A stretch of 14,710 bases of DNA from Clostridia bacterium (GTDB taxonomy: Bacteria; Bacillota; Clostridia; Christensenellales; Borkfalkiaceae), in the NCBI GenBank assembly GCA_021205485.1, contig JAJPXK010000116.1:5076-19785 (forward strand), given 5' to 3'. Position numbers and translations under genes: made by a program. Positions 1-6,298 of the stretch are shown here, in pieces. Numbering within the stretch: position 1 is the stretch's first letter; every line of letters starts with the position of its first letter. The notes below the pieces were generated by a model. That model saw only the letters and a list, made by a program, of their open reading frames with translations. It had not been told where the DNA came from and made no database searches.

Positions 1-52
1 GCCTATAACAAAGACGTTTCCTAAAACGGCAATACCATTTACATAACCATAA

Positions 53-95
53 AAAAATAACCGCCTGTGTTTAGCCGACCGTGGCGGTTATTTTT
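53..95. terminator. bidirectional intrinsic terminator
   Basis: A 13-bp perfect stem (53-65 pairs with 83-95; core AACCGCC/GGCGGTT) has a 17-nt loop. An A-run on the left arm and a T-run on the right arm make it usable on either strand. On the minus strand it lies about 100 nt past the thioesterase stop and is its likely terminator. It could also end a plus-strand transcript entering from the left. The rest of 1-195 shows nothing else I can support. Confidence 0.8.
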
Positions 96-195
96 AACTA
101 AAACCTTGGCTAACCGTTTAAAGGCTTCGCCCTTGTTGTGTTTTTATTATAAACAATTATTTTCTGTTTGTCAACAGCTACAATCAAAATATTTT

Positions 196-699
196 TTAAA
201 TTTCAATTTCGGTTACGCCGTCGTCTATAAGGTAGCAAAGCTCCTCGTGCGTATCTACGTCGGCGGACACTATTTTATCTACAGACAGCCTTAAATAATT
301 TACTGTTCCCTCGGCGAGAAGGGCCCCCTCTTTTGAGGAAATTGTGGAATGCACCGTAAAAAAGTGAGGCGTATCTTTTATAACCACTCCCCTGCCTATA
401 AGCTGTTCGTTATAGGGCACGGGCTTGCGGTATTTTACCTCTATAGACGTGGTTACGCCCCAAGATATTTCCGCCCCTTCCTTCGCCCACAGGCCGCGCA
501 GGCCTAATTCGTCTAACATAGAGGCTATAAGGCCGCCGTGGACCCTGCCGGGGTAGCTCTGGTGTTCGGGGCGGTAGGTAAACAGCGTTACAACGCTGCC
601 GTCTTCCATAGTATAAAACGGAGCCCTCAGCCCATACACGTTATCTAATCCGCAAACGGCGCACATTCTGCCGTTGTATTGTCTTTTTACTACTTTCAT
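196..699 (-). CDS. PaaI-family hotdog-fold thioesterase
   Basis: This is a 167-residue protein, the usual size for single-domain PaaI/YbgC-like acyl-CoA thioesterases, which hydrolyse acyl-CoA thioesters in the cytoplasm. The hotdog signature is a VHGG turn (about residues 53-56) followed by the helix LIASMLDELG. An N-terminal CxxC pair (C13, C16) resembles the RMCxVCG start seen in clostridial members. The substrate cannot be inferred. I chose the ATG at 699 over the TTG at 720 because AAGGTG sits about 4 nt before it; the TTG overlaps the hairpin at 719-744. No promoter of its own is visible between this gene and the upstream surface-protein gene, so readthrough past that hairpin may feed it. 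The family call is firm, the physiological role unknown. Confidence 0.8.
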   Translation of the reverse strand: MKVVKRQYNGRMCAVCGLDNVYGLRAPFYTMEDGSVVTLFTYRPEHQSYPGRVHGGLIASMLDELGLRGLWAKEGAEISWGVTTSIEVKYRKPVPYNEQLIGRGVVIKDTPHFFTVHSTISSKEGALLAEGTVNYLRLSVDKIVSADVDTHEELCYLIDDGVTEIEI

Positions 700-718
700 T
701 TTGCACCTTTTTATAACC

Positions 719-744
719 AAACGGCGGCTTTATAGCCGCCGTTT
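719..744 (-). terminator. hairpin after the surface-protein gene
   Basis: A perfect 11-bp stem (719-729 with 734-744, AAACGGCGGCT type) has a TTAT loop and starts 7 nt past the stop of the 841-residue gene. The trailing T content on the minus strand is modest (TTTGGTTATAA), so termination may be partial. The plus strand is richer in T after it. Confidence 0.6.
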
Positions 745-750
745 ACTTTT

Positions 751-3276
751 TTATTCATTATCGGACTTTGAGCCCTTCGCTATCTTTTTACGCGTCTTTC
801 TTTCGTTTTCGCCAAGGTCTATAAGGTCTATATCGCCCTTATCCTTAGGTTTGATGAATATAAGAAGCAGTATGCCAATTAAGGCCGCCGCCGCTACGGC
901 AAGCAGTATTACCGAGGCAAGGTTGTCTTGCAGCCAGCGAGATTCGCCCGTAAGTTCTTCAGCTACCGCAGACGAGCTTATTACCATATATTTTGTAACT
1001 GTGTCGGTAATGTAGTTTGTATCGGTAACTTCAAGCCTTATCACGTAGAACGTATTCTTTTCCTGAGGAACAAACGAAAGGCTGTCGGGGTCCCATTCGT
1101 AGTCGCAGAAGTCGTCGTAGTAAGGGTCGGTCTCTTCCAGATCGTCATAGGCGACTATTTCCCTGAAGTACTCGCTTGTATTAGAGTCATCTATGCCCTC
1201 AAACAGATTTATAATCTGATCAAGCATCTCGGAATAACTTATCGTAGGCTCTTCTTCCGACTGGCTGTTGGCATTCAGGGCCTTTACATATGAATAATAT
1301 CCCGATATATCAAACTCATAGAGCTTATACGACGTTGTATATCCCGAATTGAGGCCGGTTATATCAAAGTCAGAGGCCGAATATGTGGTGTCTACATAGG
1401 CAATGCTCTGCGCGCCCGCGTCCTCTACAACAAGGCCTTCGTAGCTTACTTCAAAGGTGAACCAGGGCACGTAATTCCAAAGTTCGCTGTCGGCGTCGGT
1501 GAGCATATCCGATATATCGGAGGAAGTAAAGGTCACTTTCTCCCATTCAGAGGTGTCGCTGTCGTACCTCAAATAATACATATCGTTGCTCTCGTTGTCG
1601 GTGGCGAATATTACAAAGCGGTACTTGCCTTCGTTTGAAAGGGTTATAGAAAGTTCGTTGTAGTCAAGCCCCGTATTTGACGAAACGCTTGAGCTTGTTC
1701 CCGATATAACGTATATAGAATAGGTGAGATCTTTATACCCCGAAAGGTTATCCGTCAAATACCCTTCAAAAGAGGGAAGATAGAAGTAATTGTCGTCGCC
1801 CGCGGTGATTGCCTGCTCTTCAGCGGCTGTGTTTACCGCCTGTTGGTAATCCCCCTGAAAAGCTTCAAGGCTGTCATACGCGTAATCATCTGAATCGCCG
1901 TAACTTACAGTAGTTACGTTGCCGAGTTCGTCTTCTTCGGTGTATATCGGCTGGTAGTTGTATGTTACGCCTTCGCTGTCCTTTACCGCCCTGATAAAGT
2001 TGTTGCCGTTTACCTCTACAAGATAATCGCTGTTTACATACCAGTCAAGGTAAACATAGTCGCTGTTGCCGCCCGAAGCGGTGCTGTCCTGTATTTTAAG
2101 GACAATCTTTACAACGCACTTAGTAGTATAGCCGCTGTCGGCCGTATCGGTGAAATCTGTCCACACGTCAACGGGGTCTATAAATGCGTAGGTATCTGTA
2201 GTGCTTACTTCGGTATAGTTTTCGTTAGATGTCTGGCTTGTAGATAATACAAGGTCAAGGCTTGCATTGTTCGCCTGCTCGCTGGTAAGCACGTCGTAGT
2301 ATATTGTGGTGCGGGGCGACGTTGCAAGCACGTCTATTACCGCGTAGCTTAATTCAAGGTCGTAGCCGTAGCGGACGGATGTAAAATCGCCGTCTATGCA
2401 CAACACGGGGGCGGTGGTATCTGTTACGTTGCCCTCTAAATACGTAATGTTGTTTGCGTCTTCGTCGTTCCACTCTATATCCGAAAGTTCAAATTCCTGC
2501 CCGTTGAGTTTGTATAAAATCATTTCGGCTTCGGAACCGTCGTCTATGCCCGTCGCGCTGAACGTGAGGGGAATTACCGAGGTGCTTGAAGATGAAGAAA
2601 CATATTTCGCATAGGTGGAACCTATATTTTCAAGCTTGTAGTCGTAAGAAGTATCGTCGTCGCTGCATACATTGTTGCTGTCGGTAATCTTAAGCGAATA
2701 TACGCCGTTTTCAGATTTTCCGACAAACTCGATTGTAATCTTTTGATAACCAGTAAACGCTATTCTGTTTACCGCGTCTTTTACGGGGTCTACGTCGCCT
2801 TCATATTCAAGGGGATCTTCCGTACCGGTTATTACGTAAACGCAGTCAGTTCCCGCTACAAACGTCAGATAGTTTGTAGTAACGCCGTCTTCTGTAAGGG
2901 TGTACTGCTGCGACTGGAATTTAATTGTGAACGTATCGAACGTGAGGTCTGCAAAGCCTATCTCAAGCGAGAAGTAACCTTCGGCGTCGGCGGCTGTATA
3001 CCAGTTGTAGGCGAGGTTTTTACGATACGTAACGTAGTCGTCGTCAGAATTAAAAACAAAGCTCTGGTAATACGTCTCCTCCGAGGCGTCGGCGCAATAG
3101 GCGTCTACCGCCGCGGTGTTAGAGGTATAAAAATAGTTGCTGCCGCTTAAAGTTACCGTCCTAGCGTCGGCCAGATAGTCCGACGCAATAAGGCCTATCG
3201 CAGCAAACACAGCTACAAAAAATACCGCGGCCAGCGTAAATATTGAATATCTTTTTCTGTTTGAATTAAACTTCAT
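751..3276 (-). CDS. large membrane-anchored extracellular protein, function unknown
   Basis: This is an 841-residue protein that I do not recognise as a named family. The N-terminus is basic (KFNSNRKRY) followed by a hydrophobic segment at about 10-32, which is a signal peptide or anchor. A second hydrophobic helix lies at about 788-808, and a charged 33-residue cytoplasmic tail contains LIDLGENERK. The roughly 750 residues between are very rich in Asp, Glu, Tyr, Ser and Thr and poor in Lys/Arg, with beta-like alternation, as expected for a stack of Ig-like surface domains. It has no LPxTG motif, so membrane anchoring is expected rather than sortase attachment. The ATG at 3276 is preceded by GGTGG with 6-nt spacing. 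A TTGACA promoter about 150 nt upstream drives a structured leader. A role in adhesion or the cell surface is inference only. Confidence 0.8.
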   Translation of the reverse strand: MKFNSNRKRYSIFTLAAVFFVAVFAAIGLIASDYLADARTVTLSGSNYFYTSNTAAVDAYCADASEETYYQSFVFNSDDDYVTYRKNLAYNWYTAADAEGYFSLEIGFADLTFDTFTIKFQSQQYTLTEDGVTTNYLTFVAGTDCVYVITGTEDPLEYEGDVDPVKDAVNRIAFTGYQKITIEFVGKSENGVYSLKITDSNNVCSDDDTSYDYKLENIGSTYAKYVSSSSSTSVIPLTFSATGIDDGSEAEMILYKLNGQEFELSDIEWNDEDANNITYLEGNVTDTTAPVLCIDGDFTSVRYGYDLELSYAVIDVLATSPRTTIYYDVLTSEQANNASLDLVLSTSQTSNENYTEVSTTDTYAFIDPVDVWTDFTDTADSGYTTKCVVKIVLKIQDSTASGGNSDYVYLDWYVNSDYLVEVNGNNFIRAVKDSEGVTYNYQPIYTEEDELGNVTTVSYGDSDDYAYDSLEAFQGDYQQAVNTAAEEQAITAGDDNYFYLPSFEGYLTDNLSGYKDLTYSIYVISGTSSSVSSNTGLDYNELSITLSNEGKYRFVIFATDNESNDMYYLRYDSDTSEWEKVTFTSSDISDMLTDADSELWNYVPWFTFEVSYEGLVVEDAGAQSIAYVDTTYSASDFDITGLNSGYTTSYKLYEFDISGYYSYVKALNANSQSEEEPTISYSEMLDQIINLFEGIDDSNTSEYFREIVAYDDLEETDPYYDDFCDYEWDPDSLSFVPQEKNTFYVIRLEVTDTNYITDTVTKYMVISSSAVAEELTGESRWLQDNLASVILLAVAAAALIGILLLIFIKPKDKGDIDLIDLGENERKTRKKIAKGSKSDNE

Positions 3277-3427
3277 ACTATGCCACCCTTTGAGGCTATT
3301 ACTTTATTTACACGTAAACTTTTATAAGCAAAAAATTTTGCCCTGCCGCGGACATCCGCGGGAAAAAGAGGCGTTTTAACAAAAGCCGTGCGGCTTCCGC
3401 CTGCCCTTATAAAAAATCTACCTGATA
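3277..3427 (-). promoter_or_regulatory. structured 5' leader of the surface-protein gene
   Basis: The roughly 145-nt leader on the minus strand holds, in order, an AGGCG...CGCCT outer stem enclosing AAGCC-GCAC-GGCTT and followed by CTTTTT (terminator-like); a CCGCGGA/TCCGCGG palindrome; and GCAAAA/TTTTGC. The arrangement resembles an attenuator, but it fits no riboswitch class I can name. Confidence 0.35.
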
Positions 3428-3457
3428 ATTTTACTATTAAAATAATTACTTTGTCAA
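3428..3457 (-). promoter_or_regulatory. sigma-A promoter of the surface-protein gene
   Basis: On the minus strand, a perfect TTGACA (3452-3457) is followed after 18 bp by TAAAAT (3428-3433). It is the best-matching full promoter in the window and faces the 841-residue gene. Confidence 0.7.
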
Positions 3458-3514
3458 ACTCTTTTATCGGCTGTCGCAAATAATTTGTTATTTTTCATTA
3501 CAACTTTACAAATG

Positions 3515-4210
3515 TCAGCCGTTTATTTGTATATCAAAAAGCTTCCAGGGCATATCTTCAAGGGGCGGTTCCGCCATAAACTTTATTTTTTCGCCCGTAG
3601 TCGGGTGAGAAAACGAAAGGCTGTACGCCCACAGCGCCAGTTTGCCCTTTACTGCGTTAGGCCCGCCGTAACGCATATCGCCGTACACGGGAGCGTTGAT
3701 CGCGGCCGTCTGCACCCTTATCTGGTGAGTTCTGCCCGTGTGAAGCTTTATATCCGCAAGGCTGAGGCCGTTCTTTTCGCCCTTTATCTCGTACTCTAAA
3801 GATGCGAATTTGGCCCCTTCCTCGGTCTGCGTGCAGACGTATACGGTATTGTTTATGCTGTTTTTACGCAGATAATTTTCAAGAGTAGCCTTCTTTTTGA
3901 AGTGTACGCCGCAGAGGACGGCGAGGTACTTCTTTTCAAAGCCGCCGCTTTTCATCTGTTCGGAGAGCCTCGCCGCCGCCTTGGACGTCTTGGCGAACAC
4001 CATAACCCCGCCCGTAGGCCTGTCAAGCCTGTGAACAAGCCCGAGGTAAACGTTGCCCTGTTTATTGTACTTTTCCTTTATGTAACGCTTAACGCAGTCA
4101 AAAAGATTGTCGTCACCGCTTTCGTCGGGGCAGCACGCCACATTCTGCGGCTTAAGCGTAACTATTATATGATTGTCTTCGTATAAAATTATAAGATCGG
4201 TAATTTCCAT
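3515..4210 (-). CDS. RluA-family pseudouridine synthase
   Basis: This 231-residue enzyme converts specific uridines in rRNA or tRNA to pseudouridine. The catalytic motif HRLDRPTGG (60-68) carries the catalytic Asp63, and the family motif GRTHQIRV follows at about 149-156. There is no N-terminal S4 RNA-binding domain, so it is the short form. The RNA target cannot be assigned between the RluA, RluC, RluD and TruC types. An in-frame extension reaches 4267, but I start at the ATG at 4210 because AAGGA lies 5 nt upstream of it and the protein then begins with a normal family start (MEITDLIILYEDNHIIV). The extension reads through an inverted-repeat leader. The neighbour upstream is a methyltransferase of rRNA-modifying type, which suggests a loose RNA-modification pair. 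Confidence 0.88.
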   Translation of the reverse strand: MEITDLIILYEDNHIIVTLKPQNVACCPDESGDDNLFDCVKRYIKEKYNKQGNVYLGLVHRLDRPTGGVMVFAKTSKAAARLSEQMKSGGFEKKYLAVLCGVHFKKKATLENYLRKNSINNTVYVCTQTEEGAKFASLEYEIKGEKNGLSLADIKLHTGRTHQIRVQTAAINAPVYGDMRYGGPNAVKGKLALWAYSLSFSHPTTGEKIKFMAEPPLEDMPWKLFDIQING

Positions 4211-4222
4211 AATTATCCTTAT

Positions 4223-4313
4223 AAAAAAGCCGTCCGCCCTTAAGGCTCCACAATTAAGTGAAGGCAAGACGAAGGTAACTCGCTCTTTTGCGTAAGCAAA
4301 AAGCGGCTTTTTT
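4223..4313 (-). promoter_or_regulatory. inverted-repeat leader / possible attenuator before the pseudouridine synthase gene
   Basis: A 10-bp perfect inverted repeat (AAAAAAGCCG at 4223-4232, CGGCTTTTTT at 4304-4313) encloses about 70 nt with an internal CTTTTGC/GCAAAAG hairpin (loop GTAA). On the minus strand the 3' arm ends in TTTTTT directly before the ribosome binding site, so the fold looks like an intrinsic terminator overlapping the gene's leader. A small mobile repeat is an alternative. Confidence 0.4.
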
Positions 4314-4501
4314 TAAAATAGTAACGTTGCGAAAGTGTAGCTTTGCCACACTTGAGCGCCACCATTTGCTGCAACCTACTTGCGGCTTACGGTAAAGATA
4401 TGAATTTTGTGCATATTATTACGGACGCCCTTATTAATGCACAAAAGAGAAGAAAAAACAATCGCAGGCAAAGCCAAGATTGGTTGTCTTCTAAAATCAC
4501 G
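4314..4501. other. intergenic stretch between methyltransferase and pseudouridine synthase genes
   Basis: It is more AT-rich than the flanking genes. It holds one stem with a single mismatch (4333-4353, AAGTGTAGC/GCCACACTT, loop TTT) inside a GTTGC...GCAAC outer pair. Weak open frames exist on both strands but lack a ribosome binding site and recognisable protein features. I see no gene here. Confidence 0.5.
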
Positions 4502-4537
4502 GCAAATGTTTTTGCACAGCAATGCAAAAAGATTTGC
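4502..4537 (-). terminator. long hairpin after the methyltransferase gene
   Basis: An 8-bp stem (TTTTTGCA at 4509-4516 with TGCAAAAA at 4523-4530, 6-nt loop) is extended past a one-base mismatch by GCAAAT/ATTTGC (4502-4507, 4532-4537). It starts 6 nt after the methyltransferase stop. The following T-run on the minus strand is short (GATTTTAG), so it is a likely but weak terminator or 3'-end stabiliser. Confidence 0.55.
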
Positions 4538-4543
4538 GTGAAC

Positions 4544-5410
4544 TTATCTGAATATCCCACTGCAGCCGCAGGGCAGGTTAATGCCTTCGTCGGTAGGCAG
4601 GCCAAGCTCGTACGCATCGGCCGTGCCCTTAAAACCTTTAAGAGTAAGCGTTAAAATATTTTTTATAACTGTAGGCTGCAGGCCCGTAGTATAGCTGTTG
4701 ATTAAAACAAACAGAGGCTCGCCGCTCAGAATTTTAGCGCATTCTTTTACAAAAGAGAAAATATCGTCCTCTATCTTCCACATTTCGCCGTTAGGGCCCC
4801 TGCCGTAGCTCGGAGGGTCCATAATTATGGCGTCGTAAACGTTCCCCCGCCTTATCTCCCTCTGTACAAACTTGGCGCAGTCGTCTATTATATAGCGTAT
4901 GCCGCTGTTTACGCCCGAAAGCCTCGCGTTTTGCCCCGCGCGTTCCACCATGCCTTTTGCGGCGTCTACATGCGTAACCAAAGCTCCCTCTTTGGCGCAG
5001 GCTACCGAGGCCCCGCCCGTATAGGCGAACAGATTTAAGATTTTTATATCTTTGTCGGGCTGTTTTTCTTTACGCTGTTTTATAAGCGAACGCATCGCAT
5101 CCCAGTTTGCCGCCTGTTCGGGGAAAAGACCCGTATGTTTAAAGCCCATAGGCTTTACTAAAAACTGCAAATCGCCGTAGGATATCTGCCATTCATCGGG
5201 AATTTTGCCGCGGTACTGCCAGCCGCCACCGCCCTTCGCCGAACGGCGGTACACAGCGTCTATGCGGCTGTCTGAAAAAATGTCGTAAGAGGCTTCCCAT
5301 ATAACCTGAGGGTCGGGGCGAAGCAGCACCGTATCCTTCCAGCGTTCAAGCTTCATCCCGCCGCCGGTCGCAAGTATTTGGTAATCTTTCCATTTATCGG
5401 CAACTTTCAT
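4544..5410 (-). CDS. class I SAM-dependent methyltransferase, RlmI/RlmK-like (COG1092 type)
   Basis: This 288-residue protein transfers a methyl group from S-adenosylmethionine, most likely to an rRNA base. The SAM-binding motif I LNLFAYTGGASVA lies at about 125-137, an acidic SAM-contacting residue in THVDAAK at about 149, and the catalytic motif IV DPPSYGRG at about 198-205. The FPEQAANWDAM segment before motif I and the overall layout resemble the RlmI/RlmK C-terminal methyltransferase. The N-terminal PUA domain of RlmI is absent. The exact target base is unknown. An open frame extends upstream to 5602 through palindromic repeats. I start at the ATG at 5410, where a TATAAT box ends 7 nt upstream and there is no Shine-Dalgarno sequence, so the mRNA is probably leaderless. 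Confidence 0.85.
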   Translation of the reverse strand: MKVADKWKDYQILATGGGMKLERWKDTVLLRPDPQVIWEASYDIFSDSRIDAVYRRSAKGGGGWQYRGKIPDEWQISYGDLQFLVKPMGFKHTGLFPEQAANWDAMRSLIKQRKEKQPDKDIKILNLFAYTGGASVACAKEGALVTHVDAAKGMVERAGQNARLSGVNSGIRYIIDDCAKFVQREIRRGNVYDAIIMDPPSYGRGPNGEMWKIEDDIFSFVKECAKILSGEPLFVLINSYTTGLQPTVIKNILTLTLKGFKGTADAYELGLPTDEGINLPCGCSGIFR

Positions 5411-5417
5411 AAACGTT

Positions 5418-5446
5418 ATTATACAATACGGAGTAAAAAAAGTAAA
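5418..5446 (-). promoter_or_regulatory. promoter of the methyltransferase gene (leaderless geometry)
   Basis: On the minus strand, TTTACT (5441-5446), a 17-bp spacer and a perfect TATAAT (5418-5423) lie just 7 nt before the ATG. The expected transcription start falls at or within a base or two of the start codon. Confidence 0.6.
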
Positions 5447-5479
5447 GCAAAAAGGCAGGTTTGAATACAGCAAAATATA

Positions 5480-5498
5480 GCCTCCCTTTAAGGGAGGC
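5480..5498. repeat. 19-nt palindrome
   Basis: A perfect 9-1-9 palindrome (GCCTCCCTT, T, AAGGGAGGC). It has the same geometry as the palindrome at 14014-14032 and belongs to the same style of intergenic repeat. Confidence 0.7.
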
Positions 5499-5534
5499 CA
5501 AAAAATATACCGCAATATCGCCTTCCCCTCTAAA

Positions 5535-5638
5535 GCCTTCCCCTCAAAGGAAAGGTGGCTGCATAGCAGACGGATGAGGTGGAATAAACTTGAACACCTC
5601 ATTCCCCCTTACGGGGACCTTCCCCTCAAGGGGAAGGC
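5535..5638. repeat. MITE-like palindromic repeat element
   Basis: Similar palindromic termini of the CCTTCCCCTCAA type (5535-5555 and 5618-5638) flank internal stems CTGC-ATA-GCAG and GAGGTG/CACCTC (5576-5581, 5595-5600). It matches the general pattern of short non-autonomous intergenic repeats that I recall from gut Clostridia. A further partial CCTTCCCCTC copy lies at 5521-5530. No transposase is present and no target-site duplication is clear. Confidence 0.6.
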
Positions 5639-5660
5639 AAGGGGGCGCACGAGCTACTCA

Positions 5661-5737
5661 CTGTCATCCTGAAGAGGGCGGTTGAAATGCTTCTTTCCTG
5701 TCATCCTGAGCGGAGCGTAGCGTAGTCGAAGGATCCC
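5661..5737. repeat. TGTCATCCTGAG-type dispersed repeat, with partial second copy
   Basis: The 12-mer CTGTCATCCTGA occurs at 5661-5672 and 5698-5709. The second copy continues with GCGGAGCG and ends GTCGAAGGATCC, a pattern I recognise as a common dispersed intergenic repeat in many bacterial genomes. It contains a small GCGTA duplication. With the preceding repeats it fills the 371-nt gap 5411-5781, where I see no gene. Confidence 0.6.
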
Positions 5738-5781
5738 GCGATAGCGCAGAGGCTTGCGGAAAACCAACCAATCGCAATCCC

Positions 5782-6285
5782 TCACTCATATTGCGACAAA
5801 ACGTTATATAGCGTTGTGTAGTACTTGCCGAGGTACAACATCGCCACGGTGTCGGCGGTGTACAGCGCCATACGCTCGTCGGCGTCCTCTATCGCCAGGT
5901 AATAGTCGCGTACTATTATGTACCTTTCAAGATAGGTGAGCGAATAGTCCACAACATACCCCTCGCTTTCGTCGCCGCCGTCGCCGCCTAACTCGTCGTC
6001 GGTGGTAGGCTCGTTGAGGGCGAGGTTAAAAATAAGCTGTTCGCGTAAAATTTCGACCTCTCTGTCGCACTCGGCTTCAAGCTCGGCGCATTTATCTTCG
6101 TAAAGGCTGGAATTTAACATTCTGGCGCTTACGAGAATATCGAAATACGCCTGTTTATCCTGTTCCAAGCTGTGCGTAAGCTCGTTTTTCGTCTTCTGCG
6201 CCGTACGCACAAGCTTTTGCTGCACAACGCTCAACGCCTCAACCTCCTCTTCAGAGAGGTCTATAATATCAAAATCAAGACTCAT
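5782..6285 (-). CDS. helical/coiled-coil protein ending the phage head operon, function unknown
   Basis: This 167-residue acidic protein has three visible parts. A long helical segment at about 9-90 has heptad-like patterning (EEEVEALSVVQQKLVRTAQ, CAELEAECDREVEILREQL). A flexible acidic Gly-rich linker lies at about 94-108. The C-terminal helical part is Tyr-rich (YLERYIIVRDYYLA). The start at 6285 has GGGGGG about 6 nt upstream. In P22 the gene after gp10 encodes the coiled-coil tail needle gp26, so position alone suggests a plug or needle-like partner. The sequence lacks a recognisable needle repeat, so I do not name it. It is the last gene of the module, and repeats follow directly. Confidence 0.7.
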   Translation of the reverse strand: MSLDFDIIDLSEEEVEALSVVQQKLVRTAQKTKNELTHSLEQDKQAYFDILVSARMLNSSLYEDKCAELEAECDREVEILREQLIFNLALNEPTTDDELGGDGGDESEGYVVDYSLTYLERYIIVRDYYLAIEDADERMALYTADTVAMLYLGKYYTTLYNVLSQYE

Positions 6286-6298
6286 CTATTCCCCCCCT

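Noticed and set aside
3273..3479. Minus-strand open frame in the leader of the surface-protein gene
   Set aside because: It starts upstream of the TTGACA promoter, runs through its stems and overlaps the gene start. It looks like chance.
4343..4654. Open frame of 103 codons on the plus strand
   Set aside because: It overlaps the conserved C-terminus of the methyltransferase, has no ribosome site and includes hairpin sequence. The protein shows no recognisable pattern.
5411..5602. N-terminal extension of the methyltransferase
   Set aside because: It translates the palindromic repeats and lies upstream of a good TATAAT box. Homology-like sequence begins at the ATG at 5410.
5650..5781. Prophage attachment site at the left module boundary
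   Set aside because: I compared this stretch by eye with 13274-13334 and found no shared repeat longer than 6 nt. No integrase is present.
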